Source: Platycnemis pennipes
Lineage: Eukaryota > Arthropoda > Insecta > Odonata > Platycnemididae
Assembly (NCBI GenBank): GCA_933228895.1
Contig: CAKOGI010000036.1
Location: forward strand, 1 to 64,000
Length of the DNA: 64,000 nt
Direction: 5' to 3'
Of this stretch, positions 1 to 10,224 are shown piece after piece. The notes under the pieces were generated by a model. The model was given only the letters and a program-made list of their open reading frames with translations, was not told where the DNA came from and did not search any database. The position numbers were made by a program, and so were the translations under genes. The first letter of the stretch is position 1. Each line of letters opens with the position of its first letter.

Positions 1-1
1 A

Positions 2-331
2 AAGAACATTTGGCAAGTAGAAAAACTAAAGGAGACTCAAAATCAGCTGGAATTTCAAAAAGCAGTAGAAAACAACATAGGAGAGGACCTGACTGAGAAA
101 CCAGTAGAAGAGCGTTGGGAAAACATTAAATGTGGACTACAAAAAGCCGCAAAAGAAGTTCTTGGAAGAAGAAAAGTTGTTAAGAAGAAACCATGGATCA
201 CGGAAGAAGTCTTAGTGCTGATTGAAGAAAGAAGAAAGTACAAGAATGCGAAAACTGAAGAAGGGCAGCTTTGCTACAAAAGAATAAGGAACGAAGTAAG
301 TCGCAAAGCCAGGAAAGCTAGAGAAATGTAG
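2..331 (+). CDS. RTE endonuclease ORF, C-terminal part (copy 1)
   Basis: This is the in-frame tail of the endonuclease ORF described at 28874-30064. It is cut at its 5' side by the window edge and ends at a UAG codon. The next ORF starts with ATG directly after the stop in the same frame. It is a lysine- and glutamate-rich linker that normally joins endonuclease and reverse transcriptase in RTE proteins. No catalytic motif lies in this part. Confidence 0.85.
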   Translation, partial: KNIWQVEKLKETQNQLEFQKAVENNIGEDLTEKPVEERWENIKCGLQKAAKEVLGRRKVVKKKPWITEEVLVLIEERRKYKNAKTEEGQLCYKRIRNEVSRKARKAREM

Positions 332-2077
332 ATGAACAATCTGTGCGAAGATGTACAAAACAACCTTACCATTGGAAAGGTGGAAGCTGCCTATAGGATA
401 GTGAGGAACCACTTCAAGGAACGGAGCGCAAGATGCAATGCTATAAGGGACAAGAATGGAGAACTTTTGATTGAAAATGAAGACAAAGTGAAGAGATGGA
501 AAGAATATCTCGAAGAGTTATACAACGGGAACGACCTCAGCACGAAAGTGATTGAAGAGGAAAGCGAAGTCGAGAAGGATGATATGGGAGCATCAATATT
601 GAGATCGGAATTCGACGCAGCAGTAAGGGACCTTCGGATGAATAAGGCTTCTGGAATTGATGATATACCCGCAGAACTGATAAGGAATGCGGGAGAGAGG
701 ACATTGGCCCAACTTTATAATGTCATCTGCGACATGTACTCAACAGGAGAAATACCCAGGGACTTCGAGAAAAACATCATCATTCCTATTCCCAAAAAGA
801 AGAGAGCAGAGAAATGCGAAAATTTTAGGACTATAAGCCTGACGACACATGCATCGAAGATATTGACAAGGATCATCTACAGAAGAATAGAACGAAAAGC
901 AGAGGAGTTCCTGGATGAAGATCAATTCGGATTCAGGAAAGGTAAGGGTACAAGAGAAGCAATATTGGCCCTTAGGCTGCTTATAGAGAAGAGAATGGAG
1001 AAGAACAAACCGACCTTCATTGCATTTGTGGATTTAGAGAAGGCTTTCGACAACGTGGACTGGAATTCAATGCTTGATATTCTGAAAGGAATTGGAGTTT
1101 CCTACAATGATCGAAGAATTATCCACAGTTTGTATAAAAACCAAGTAGCTGTGATTAAATCTGGACCCAGCTGTGAAGAAGCAAGAATAAGGAAAGGAGT
1201 GAGACAAGGCTGTGCACTGTCTCCCGTAATTTTTAATGTTTACATTGAGAGAGCCATCAATGAAGTCAAGGAGAAGTGTTCTGGAGTGAACATCCACGGA
1301 GAAACAATCAGCATGCTACGATTCGCTGATGACATAGCTCTCATAGCAGAGACAGAGAAGGAGCTGAATAAGATGCTAACAACCATGGAAAGGACAATGA
1401 CCAGACATCAGCTGAAGATTAATAAGAAGAAAACTAAGATATTGGTGTGCAGCAAAAGAGAAGAGGCCAAAACCAACGTTAAACTAGGAAAACAGAAACT
1501 GGAAGAGGTGAAAGAGTTCTGTTACCTGGGAAGCAGAGTAACCAACGATGGACGAAGCAAGAAAGAAATAGTGAGTAGAATAGCCCAGGCAAAGAGGGCA
1601 TTCTATCAAAAGAAGAATCTACTAACAGCTGGAAATACAAGCTTGGAAGTAAGGAAGCAATTCATTAAAACGTTTATCTGGAGCATGTTCCTTTATGGCA
1701 GTGAGGCATGGACGATGACAGCAGCGGAGAAGAAAAGGGTGGAAGCATTCGAAATATGGTGCTATCGACGAATGATGAAGATAAAATGGATCGACCGAGT
1801 GACAAATGAAGAAGTCCTAAGAAGAGTGGGAGAAAAGAGAAGTCTACTGAAAACTATAAAAAGAAGACGGGACAACCTAATCGGCCATATCTTAAGACAC
1901 GATGGCCTGATGAAGACAATCGTCGAGGGAAAAGTGAACGGGAAAAATGGAAGAGGCAGGCCTCGTATGAGTTACATGGAGCAGGTCGTAAAGGACGTGA
2001 AAGAGAGGAACTACGTTGGTGTGAAGAGGTTGGCCGATAGAAGAATCGAGTGGAGAGCTGCGTCAAACCAATCCTAG
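332..2077 (+). CDS. RTE reverse transcriptase ORF (copy 1)
   Basis: This 581-residue open frame is identical in translation to 30065-31810, where the motifs are described. The conserved RT blocks (FVDLEKAFD, GVRQGCALSP, FADD) and the long basic C-terminal domain ending just before the TGATGATG tail are complete. It starts at ATG right after the in-frame UAG that ends the endonuclease ORF. It probably provides the enzyme for target-primed reverse transcription if it is made at all, since it lacks its own obvious promoter. Confidence 0.9.
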   Translation: MNNLCEDVQNNLTIGKVEAAYRIVRNHFKERSARCNAIRDKNGELLIENEDKVKRWKEYLEELYNGNDLSTKVIEEESEVEKDDMGASILRSEFDAAVRDLRMNKASGIDDIPAELIRNAGERTLAQLYNVICDMYSTGEIPRDFEKNIIIPIPKKKRAEKCENFRTISLTTHASKILTRIIYRRIERKAEEFLDEDQFGFRKGKGTREAILALRLLIEKRMEKNKPTFIAFVDLEKAFDNVDWNSMLDILKGIGVSYNDRRIIHSLYKNQVAVIKSGPSCEEARIRKGVRQGCALSPVIFNVYIERAINEVKEKCSGVNIHGETISMLRFADDIALIAETEKELNKMLTTMERTMTRHQLKINKKKTKILVCSKREEAKTNVKLGKQKLEEVKEFCYLGSRVTNDGRSKKEIVSRIAQAKRAFYQKKNLLTAGNTSLEVRKQFIKTFIWSMFLYGSEAWTMTAAEKKRVEAFEIWCYRRMMKIKWIDRVTNEEVLRRVGEKRSLLKTIKRRRDNLIGHILRHDGLMKTIVEGKVNGKNGRGRPRMSYMEQVVKDVKERNYVGVKRLADRRIEWRAASNQS

Positions 2078-2098
2078 GATTGTTGACCCTTGATGATG

Positions 2099-2111
2099 AT
2101 GTCAATTGTTG
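2099..2111 (+). repeat. Target-site duplication of the RTE insertion, 3' copy
   Basis: ATGTCAATTGTTG directly follows the RTE tail. In the second unit it also precedes the 5' end (28386-28398). It is part of the interrupted hAT transposase reading frame. Confidence 0.8.
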
Positions 2112-2327
2112 TGCACGTTTCCTGTGACTACTTGCATTGCCGAGCGATCTTTCTCCACCTTACGCCGATTAAAAACATATCTTCGCAGCAGAATGACAGA
2201 AGATCGTTTGAATGGACTGGCTTTAATGCATTTCCATGAAGACATTGTGTCAAAAATGAATGTTAATGAAGTACTGGACATCTTGAGCAGGAAACATAAA
2301 AGAAAACTGTCGTTATTATATATGTAG
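2099..2327 (+). pseudogene. hAT transposase C-terminal dimerisation region (copy 1)
   Basis: The frame reads through AERSFSTLRRLKTYLRSRM, the hallmark of the hAT C-terminal dimerisation domain in the ZMYM/52-kDa-repressor-like group, then a short tail and a stop. The upstream part of the transposase is separated from it by the RTE insertion. The gene is broken and cannot make a full transposase. Confidence 0.8.
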
Positions 2328-2490
2328 CTAAATAATATTTTCATATTAATAACCTTTATATTAAAATAAAGAGTATATTTCGTACAGCAATTGTTATATG
2401 TTGTTTTTTAATCCCAAATATAAGAAGACCGTTTGCTCGTCAGACTTTTGTGCCCCCCCCCCCCCAGAAAAAATCCTGGATCCGCCCTTG

Positions 2491-3270
2491 TACATGTATC
2501 TATTTTGCGTTACTACTTTTACTTATAACGGAACACCAAATAATTTGTACATTTCGCTCTGAAATAAGTTCTCTTCTACTGACGTACGGGTCCTTCGCAG
2601 CTATAAATACTCCTCCGTTTCTGCTTACTCTATCCTTTCTGTATACGGTAATACACTTCGGAAATACTTCGTGATCTGATATGACCTTCGAAAGCCAGCT
2701 TTCTGTACCTACGATTATATCTGCATCAGTACGTTTTATGAGGTGGTGAAATTTGGCTACTTTATTTCTTAAACTACGACAATTCACTACTATCACTAAA
2801 ATTCTTTCTCCCAATCTGTTTCTCTCTTGGTGCTCTTTTCCAACTAAAATTTTCCTCGATAACTTTTTAACGGACGCACTATTGGATCTACCTATTACCT
2901 TTGATGATTTACATGCTCGTCCTTTTTATCTGTATTTCTCTTAACTTCTAAAACTATTCTGCATGTTCTGTCCAATTCTTCTGCGATTTTTCCCCCGCTG
3001 ATTGACCTGCACTCTGGGCTACCACCTGAGCTAAACCCTACCTGTATACTCCAGTATCCTACGCGCTACTCTAGACGATGCCTCGTCCGTGTAGTGGACA
3101 CCCGAGCGATTCAGGGGCACCCGACACGTTTCCAGCTCCGGCCCGAGGTCCAAAAACTCAGCTCCCTCGCTCCCACAGACTTCACGGAGTCTCCGGTTTA
3201 TGCCTAAAACTCGGCTCCAAGCCATCGCCCCGCGATCCGTCCTAGGTACCAAGCCTCGCCTTCGATCCAA
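2491..3270 (-). pseudogene. CR1/L2-like LINE, ORF1 esterase end and endonuclease start (copy 1)
   Basis: On the minus strand, 3031-3270 encodes the end of an SGNH-esterase-like ORF1 protein (GINRRL, FLDLGPEL, GVHYTDEA with the expected catalytic His). Positions 2500-2814 encode the start of an APE-type endonuclease (VVNCRSLRNK, IIVGTESWL, GGVFIAAK). The frame then meets a stop next to the hAT insertion point. The 5' side ends near 3270, so this LINE copy is 5'-truncated. The rest of this LINE lies beyond the window on this copy, but is seen at 25006-26421 for the second unit. Confidence 0.75.
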
Positions 3271-5279
3271 ATGTTTCGTTCACCGTCATTTTGAGTGCCA
3301 TGGGAAGCACCAATGGAACTCTGAAGGAAAAGTGTTTTAATGATGGAGTAGATGAGCGATGACATTTTCAGAACTTGACGTCTGATTTTGAAGAGAGAGA
3401 AATGCTGTAAAATTTGAGTAAAAATTGGTGATTTCCTACGGCTTGAAACTGTGCGAGTAAAGAAAAAAGTTAACGATTCAATGAGATTTTTCACCTTTCA
3501 TAAACGCTTCAAAGGTTGTAGGCGTAGATTTCAAAATTCAACAAAAACTCTTAACTTGCAGTAAACCTCAATGCATTCGACCCCTCAGTCGAGTTGAAAT
3601 ATATTTTCCCCTTTCATTTTTGAAATTCTGGAAAAAGAGAGATCGTAGGCAGCCGCTGTTTTCCCTGCAATGGTTGAGCCATGATTAAAACTGTTTTTCA
3701 TTTTCTAGGGTGTCGCTGTTTAACATTCTGCTGTTCTACCTGTTCCTTCGCACGATCAAAATTTCGCACAACCACCTGTTGCGGTGAGTCAGTTTGCATG
3801 TTTTATTTGAAAGGTCTTCGCGAAAATTCGTTGAATAATAAGATCTGACCCAGTGATTCCAAGCATAGAATTTGGTGAATGATTCGCATCTGAAAAAATA
3901 ATCGTCGGAGTCACAATTGGCCATTTTTGTGAGGAATTGATGCGAAGTTTTGGTCTGATAGAAATCGTCACTATCCACCAATCTGTTCTCATTCTTCCTA
4001 ACTCAGACTTCGAAGCCACCAAACACCTTACACACGCACGCACACAATGCTATTCATGTACTTTACTTTTTCATGCCTGTGCACCTCCTCTTAGGGAGTA
4101 TTCCGTTAGTTACGTTCATTAATTAATGATTCCTTTGTTTAAATAATGTTTATCCTATTACTTGTATTTCCTCTTGTATCACAGCTATCGTGACAGAATA
4201 CCTGTACAAGTCGATAGACTTTCACGTGTTGCTATTTATCAGTCAACAATCCCAGGATTGGTAGGAGAAAAAGGAGGGGTAGGAGGCTGCATCATCAGGC
4301 GTTGCTACGAAACCATGGTCGTGCCTAATAAACGTGTATGTGGAAACAGCAGTGTTGACACCTTTTCTCCTACAATGAATAACTTCCACAAAGTTTTGCC
4401 TGAGACTGTGTCGTAAATACTAGGATTGGTTTGACGAAGCCCTCCACTCGATTCTTCTATCTGACAACCTCTTCATACACCGAAACAAATGTGATTGAAT
4501 TTATCATATTGTCATGAATTTTATCAATACGTTCAGTTAACATATAACACTGAATTTCATAATTATTTCTATCAAGACTGTTCGGTTGAAAAATGTGGTA
4601 AAATTATAAAAATTTGCGATAAAATTTATCAAGAAACACAAACCTTCTCGGTTGATTTGAACCAAACTTATTCTGTATTCTGGAGGTATGGATAAACTTA
4701 TTTAACCAAAATTTTCTTTCTTCGCTCAGTTAACGTATATCGTCTTAGTTCGTTTATTTAACCAAACTATTTGAAGGTCAAGAAAGGTGATACGGTTAAA
4801 TTTATCGAACAAAATAGTCATCATGATGTTATCAATCATACAAATCAAACATATTAATGTTCGCACATTATCAAATTTGAAGCAGTAAATGGTAATTAAG
4901 TTTTATGACATTATTATAATATAATATACCAAACATTAATAGCCTAATAAAAACTCCTCCAAGCCGGGAGAACCCCAGGACTTCAGCAGGCTTCGCAGCT
5001 CTTCTTCCATCATTCACAACTTTGCAGACTCCGAACAAACACATATACCATCCAGGAAATTCACATGGCTCACAGAATAGACAGCAAAGCTTGATTCTAA
5101 TGCATCGAATATCATGCACTCCAAAAAGAGGTCGGATGAGGCATCTAATATTAATTCGATAAGAAATAGTTGGCCTGATAATAGATACGAAACCAATTGC
5201 ATTTCACCCCTGCGTTTATTGCTAGGCTTGATTAGATAACAAGATTAGATAGATAGATTTAAACTGTCATGTCAAAAAA
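3271..5279. other. Non-coding stretch, nothing recognised (copy 1)
   Basis: It is AT-rich with only short ORFs in all frames. I see no transposon ends, RNA genes or tandem repeats. A run of ACGCACGCACACA near 4035 is too short to call a microsatellite locus. Confidence 0.6.
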
Positions 5280-6430
5280 TGTACTCAAATATGAGCTTTG
5301 GAATTGGGGAGAGAGTATTTTATTGCAAACAATCATTATTCATGCAAAACATGACATGTTACATACATGAACATTGACAAAACTATTTTTAAAACAAAAC
5401 TTTTCCATACCTATGGTACAATCTATTGTAACCTATTGTAACACGGGTAACGGACGACGGGCGTTCCTCCGTATTGTGTTGTGTCAAGGCGACAACAGTT
5501 TCTCCGCCCGAAAGCCGTTACGTGTTAGGAAACCTAAGTTCCTATTGTAAAACGATCTATAGTTTGTATGTTTTGAATCAAACCATATCAGATGAACAAT
5601 AGGAATCATACCACAAAAAATATATTCAAAGGTTATTGGTAAACGGCGAAAGCGTAATTTATTTCAATTAAATTGAATGTTTGTGACAATAAATTAAACA
5701 TCGACAAAAAATAATTCACAATACAAATAATGTAAATTAACATGATCTCGTATATATATATAAATCCTGAATCAGACAATATACATTAACCATAAACAAA
5801 TGGAATCATGTAATAAATAATTTACTCGGAAAGGAGCTTAGGAAAAGGGGAAAGCGTAATTTATTGCAAACAACATTTAGTGTTCGTCACACAAAATGAA
5901 TTTAGACAATTGAACAAAGCAAATTTTAACACAATAATGTTCAACCCAATATTTGTAAAAGAACGCCATCTCAAGCGTGTAAATTATGAACCAGTCTATA
6001 ATATATAACTATAAACAATAGGAATCATGCCGTAAATAATAGATATACTCAGAAGAGAGATTGGAAAAGGGTGAAAGCGTACTTTTACGAAAATAACAAC
6101 GAATAGTTGTGACAAAAAAGTAAACGTCGACAAATGAACAAAACAAATTCAAAATGTAAAATTGTCAATAAAAATATGTATATCGACTTAATCGTATATT
6201 TGTATGTTTAGAATCAGATAAGACCATATAAACTAAAGGAATCGTACTCATAAATAATATCCTCAGGTGAGCACGGGAAAAGAACGAAAGCGTACTATAT
6301 TGCAAATGATATCGAATGTTTGCGGTACAAAATGTACATCGATAATAGAACAAAGCATATTTTAAAATAATGATTTTCGAAACGAATTTTTAAAATAACA
6401 CCATCCATTGAAAATTCTTTGTAAATGGTA
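5280..6430. repeat. Degenerate ~210-bp tandem repeat, 4-5 units (copy 1)
   Basis: The marker words GAAAGCGTA recur near 5650, 5853, 6077 and 6286. AACAATAGGAATCAT or close variants recur near 5598, 5798, 6010 and 6234. Each unit also carries a TTGCAAA or TTGTGAC block, then a CATCGACAA-like block and AACAAAGC. Spacing is about 200-225 bases. The units have diverged too far for a young satellite. I see no coding capacity. Confidence 0.7.
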
Positions 6431-7271
6431 CGTTTACCACCAGGGGAGAAAATGGAGGACATTTCCTGAAATATTACTCAGTTTGAAACATTTTGGCATA
6501 ATTCACACTTAACAGGGAATCATATTTTGGTATAATTCCATCAACATGTTTTATCCTAAACTTATAGCTCCTAAATATATATTTTTGGTCTGGTATGAAC
6601 AGCTGATATACTGAAATAAATACGGCATTGTAACATCATAATGCATCAACCTATGGAAGCACGCCAAGTAAATTGTCACCGTAAATATCCATTACACATT
6701 TACCGAACATTTCACTATGCACTCACTCTTCATAGAAAAATAGCTTAAAGCATTTGCTTATTTTGGGTGTGATTAGATAACACATACACAGGTGTAAATG
6801 ATGATAGAATTTTTATCAAAAGCAATGTAATGGAAGCTCACTATTTCCTTAGGTGTTAGACAGGAGTAAAGGATGATAATAATATTATATGATTATTATC
6901 TCACATGCTGACTGCGAAAATCAGTCTATATATCACTGCGCGTAGTATTAAAATGCAGTTTCAAGAATACATGAACTCAAGTCATGTCACTCGATTTACG
7001 TAGAGATGGAACGCAAATGTAACAGAACGCTCGGCACGTACGGTAAAAAAAAGACCAGCTGATAAATAAAAGAAGAAATAAACGCATTACAAAAGGAAGA
7101 GGATTATATGATGCATTAAAACGTAGAAAAGTAAACAACAGTAAATACTAGGTTGTAAGACATGGTCTTAATCAGAATGAAAAAAAAACATTAGTTAAAA
7201 CAAATTATGTCATGAGGTTATGAATGGTAGGTAAAAGTTCTGAAGATTCAAATTATCCACTGCAAAGATAT
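6431..7271. other. Non-coding stretch, nothing recognised (copy 1)
   Basis: This is AT-rich sequence with scattered short ORFs. No terminal repeats or structured RNA genes were found by eye. Confidence 0.5.
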
Positions 7272-7322
7272 ACATCTACACGATACCCTGCAAGCCACCG
7301 CTAGGGTGTGTGGCAGGGGGCA
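7272..7322 (-). mobile_element. CR1/L2-like LINE 3' terminus only
   Basis: It shows the family's terminal hairpin on the minus strand (CCCTGC, GCCACC, then GTGTGTGGCAGGG) next to a short CATCTA-type tail. Nothing of the coding part follows, so it is an extreme 5' truncation. Confidence 0.8.
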
Positions 7323-8833
7323 CGATTTGCAATCCTGCATCGCTATTAAAATAATTGGAGCCGCTTTTTCTTCAAAACGTATTAAACGTAAAAAAAATGA
7401 TTTCAATGCAATGGAGTCCCTCCATTAGCTTAATAGTGAATAAACGTTCATTCGAAAGAACAAAATGAAGTCACATCGAGAAAGGATTAGAGTAAAAACA
7501 ATTTTAAAATGCAGGAATAAAATAACAATTATAGCCACTAATTACTTTTGGAAACATCTTGGCGTATTTAAAATTCCAAATCGTAAGTTATCCGATAAAT
7601 TGATGGAGATTGTGTAAATACGATAATATATTTCTAAAAAATATGGTTCACTTCGCTCAATCACATTTTAAAAATGAGAAAAATTAATACACGTCACACA
7701 ATTAGAATCGATAAGAAAAAGCCGATCAACGCACAGTTCTTCCTTTCACAATGGGTTCACACGGGTTTACATTCAAACTAAAGTCAAGATAAAAGAAACT
7801 TACAAAATTACTAAGGAAATTATTGGTAAAATTTGATGACCTTATAGCTTAGGTATGCAGAAAGACAATGTCCAATGGAGTTAATGTCCGGAAACAAAAA
7901 ACAGATACAAGTAGGAAGAATAATCACGAGATGAAAACGTTTGGAAATTTCAAATGTAATGTTCTGAATACTTCCTCTGTAACAATATTGCAGCCGCATG
8001 AAGGAATAGAGTAGGGGTTGCAAGGCCAGTATTTACGAACTAGACTTCCTGACACAAAATATATAAATATACCACTCTCAAACAATATTGAACGAGTGTT
8101 AACCTTAGATAGTAAAAAATACACAAAACATCCTAAATTTTAATAGCAACAGCATTATTACGATTATCTTGAAAGGGATAATTATAATTGTTACACCATT
8201 CACACAACTCACGGGCGTTATTCCATGCCGGACCCAGGAGGTCAACGCCACCGGCTCGTTAACCTTTATTTAACGTGGCGTTTCCCCCTGCGTTCCCCTC
8301 CGGGCTGCGCAGAGGCCTATTCCACGCATTCACTCCCAGGGCCAGGGCAAGACGCGTAAGGATCAAGCGGACTACGAGCTATAAACTAAGTACCTACGTC
8401 ATTAAGCCCTATTCTCCCCACCTAACATCCACCCACACTCTAAACTTAATATACTGCTTATTAACCCTAGGCCTACCTATTCCATTCGCATACCTATCGG
8501 CGCTGACCCTGTTCATCATCATTCATCCACCAATCAACAAAATACCCACTCAAATAAATCATTCACACATGTACCTGCAAAAGATTATACATTAATGGAA
8601 AAACCTGTAAAAGGAAGTTGAATAAACAGTCAAAAATAAAACAAAGGAACAGTGGCATAAATTCGTAAACACGGGAAATAATCTAAAGAAATAAATGGCA
8701 TGGTAGCGCATGATGGCGCAAGGAGTGTGATTCCTACCAAAGTGAAAACACTAAGAGCCCGAGGACAGGGCAAAACAGGACTTCAACGACCAAACCTGGA
8801 TTGACCCGGGTCAAACGACCGATATGCAAACCC
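7323..8833. other. Non-coding stretch with a GC-richer patch (copy 1)
   Basis: Mostly AT-rich. A GC-richer patch at about 8210-8360 is unlike its surroundings and has no recognised identity. A GACCCGGGTC palindrome lies near 8806. The longest open frame here (8275-8595) starts with GTG and shows no family features. Confidence 0.45.
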
Positions 8834-9001
8834 CTACACACTACAAGTGTTAAATATAATATAACAACTTAGACATATACATATCACAAATGCATAGATA
8901 TATAAAAATAAAATAAGTGATATAAACGCAAGACTCACATAAAAACCTTTGTAATCGTTGTCAGTCGAGGATGCTGTCTCTTCTTTCTGGTCTGCTGCCA
9001 T
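8834..9001 (-). CDS. Candidate small membrane protein or 5' coding exon (copy 1)
   Basis: From an ATG in strong initiation context (G at -3, G at +4) the frame gives about 55 residues. It begins with a polar acidic start (MAADQKEETASS) followed by one long hydrophobic stretch, as expected for a single membrane span. After codon 21 there is also a good splice donor (TAT|GTGAGT at 8938/8939). So the first 63 bases could instead be a coding exon, with the hydrophobic part being intron. No homologue is recognised. It lies close to the duplicated block at 9287-9845 on the same strand. It is identical in the second copy. Confidence 0.3.
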   Translation of the reverse strand: MAADQKEETASSTDNDYKGFYVSLAFISLILFLYIYAFVICICLSCYIIFNTCSV

Positions 9002-9142
9002 TGCGAAGCTATGGAGAGGGTAGGCAGAGTAAGGAGCATAACAAATCACAAGAATATATTTACATAAAATTCAATTCACTACAGCATCTCTAGTCCTCTT
9101 GATGCTCACCCACGGATGAAAACGGCACCCACTTAAACCAAA

Positions 9143-9208
9143 CTGACACCACACTATCACCACACTGACACCACACTGACACCACACTATCACCACACTG
9201 ACACCACT
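9143..9208. repeat. 11-bp minisatellite, six units (copy 1)
   Basis: CTGACACCACA and CTATCACCACA alternate for six units, with a change in the last base of the final unit. Confidence 0.85.
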
Positions 9209-9286
9209 CTCACTGTATTCTCGTTTCTGGTTCACAGAAACCACTTTCTTAGTCACTTCCTTCTGGTCTCACACACTGCACCACCT

Positions 9287-9499
9287 AAGGAGAGAGCGGG
9301 TTAGTGAACATAATAAATAGCAAATGAAGTAAAGTGAATGGCAAGCTGCTCACATTTAACGGAGATATCCAAAAGTGCATGTTAAAAAATTCGAGAAATG
9401 GTCCCTCAGAAACTAAGTACACCTTGGTGCACATCGTAACTGACGAACCAATTCCATTAATTTTGAAAAGTAAATCTGGAGCAAGCTGAACATCCACAG
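9287..9499 (-). repeat. Duplicated block, first unit, with open frame on minus strand
   Basis: About 213 bases repeat 347 bases downstream at 9634-9845 with few changes. On the minus strand this unit is open for 70 codons (from a non-ATG start). It holds a possible donor AAT|GTGAGC and is followed by a pyrimidine-rich acceptor-like sequence (CTCTCTCCTTAG). In the second unit the frame is broken by a stop. This could be an old exon duplication or an unclassified repeat. Confidence 0.7.
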
Positions 9500-9633
9500 A
9501 AAACGCTATGAGCTAAACGCAATTCTCCTAATTACCCTACCGTTACGACGGGCCAGAAGGCCTTGAATTCAAATTACTAGGAACTGACTACATACCCTAC
9601 CCTCTAGCAGGCCGGGGCGTTGTGGAGTTACCT

Positions 9634-9845
9634 AGGGAGAGAGCGGGTTAGTGAACATAATAAATAGCAAATGAAATAAAGTGAATGGCAAGCTGCTCAC
9701 ATTTAACGGAGATATCCAAAAGTGCATTTTATAAAAATGCGAGAAATTGTCCCTCAGAAACTAAGTACACCTTGGTGCACATCGTAACTGACGAACCAAT
9801 TCCATTTATTTTGAGAAGTAAATCTAGAGCAAGCTCAACATCCAC
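9634..9845 (-). repeat. Duplicated block, second unit (frame broken)
   Basis: This is the near-copy of 9287-9499, including the acceptor-like pyrimidine tract and the GTGAGC donor-like site. A small change near 9735 introduces a stop in the frame that is open in the other unit. Confidence 0.7.
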
Positions 9846-10143
9846 AAAGACTTAAATTAACGCATTCACTAACTGAAAGCTAACGGATGGTTACGACGGG
9901 CCATAATGGCCGGAAAAGGCTCTAAACTGACTATCTATTCCTACACTCTACTCGGCATGCGTCTGCTCACCTGTGAAAGAGACTGAATAAACCAGAATTT
10001 AAAATAAAAACATCCATCATCATGAAAATAAATTAAAACAGTAAAAATGGGCACATGCAAATGCACACTAGGAAAAACGACAAACAAAAATTCAGGACGT
10101 CACATAATATATTATACACTTAATGCAAACATATTCCTGCCTA
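9846..10143. other. Short non-coding gap (copy 1)
   Basis: AT-rich sequence between the duplicated block and the palindrome cluster. Nothing recognised. Confidence 0.5.
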
Positions 10144-10224
10144 GAGTCGACTCGCTAGACCAGGCAAGTGGCCACTTGCCTAATAGTTCGGAGGACTAGT
10201 CCTCCCATGTCGGGGCCCCGACAT
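10144..10224. repeat. Cluster of four perfect palindromes (copy 1)
   Basis: Four perfect palindromes stand in 81 bases: GAGTCGACTC (10144-10153), GGCAAGTGGCCACTTGCC (10163-10180), GGAGGACTAGTCCTCC (10190-10205) and ATGTCGGGGCCCCGACAT (10207-10224). The last two are inside the left inverted repeat of the element at 10185-10879. Each could form a hairpin or cruciform, or bind dimeric proteins. They are unusually GC-rich for this region. Confidence 0.9.

Larger units (their letters stand above)
1..2098 (+). mobile_element. RTE-type LINE, 3' two thirds (copy 1)
   Basis: This is the same element as the complete one at 28399-31831, cut by the window start. It holds the end of the endonuclease ORF, the reverse transcriptase ORF and a very short 3' end finishing in TGATGATG, as is usual for the RTE clade. 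It is followed by the 13-base sequence ATGTCAATTGTTG that also flanks the 5' end of the complete copy. Confidence 0.9.
2099..2490 (+). mobile_element. hAT transposon, 3' end (copy 1)
   Basis: This is the part of the hAT element downstream of the RTE insertion: the transposase C-terminus, a short 3' flank with a 13-C run, and the terminal inverted repeat ending CCGCCCTTG. The matching left end (CAGGCGG) is visible only in the other unit, at 26422. Confidence 0.8.

Noticed and set aside
2106..2344. Separate small genes on both strands after the RTE
   Set aside because: The plus frame is the hAT transposase C-terminus and the minus frame is its shadow.
8275..8595. 106-codon plus-strand open frame (and 38008-38328)
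   Set aside because: It begins with GTG, spans a GC-rich to AT-rich change and has no family features, signal or splice context. Identity in both large copies says nothing about coding.
9143..9208. CRISPR-like array
   Set aside because: The 11-bp units are contiguous without spacers, so this is a minisatellite. The genome is eukaryotic.
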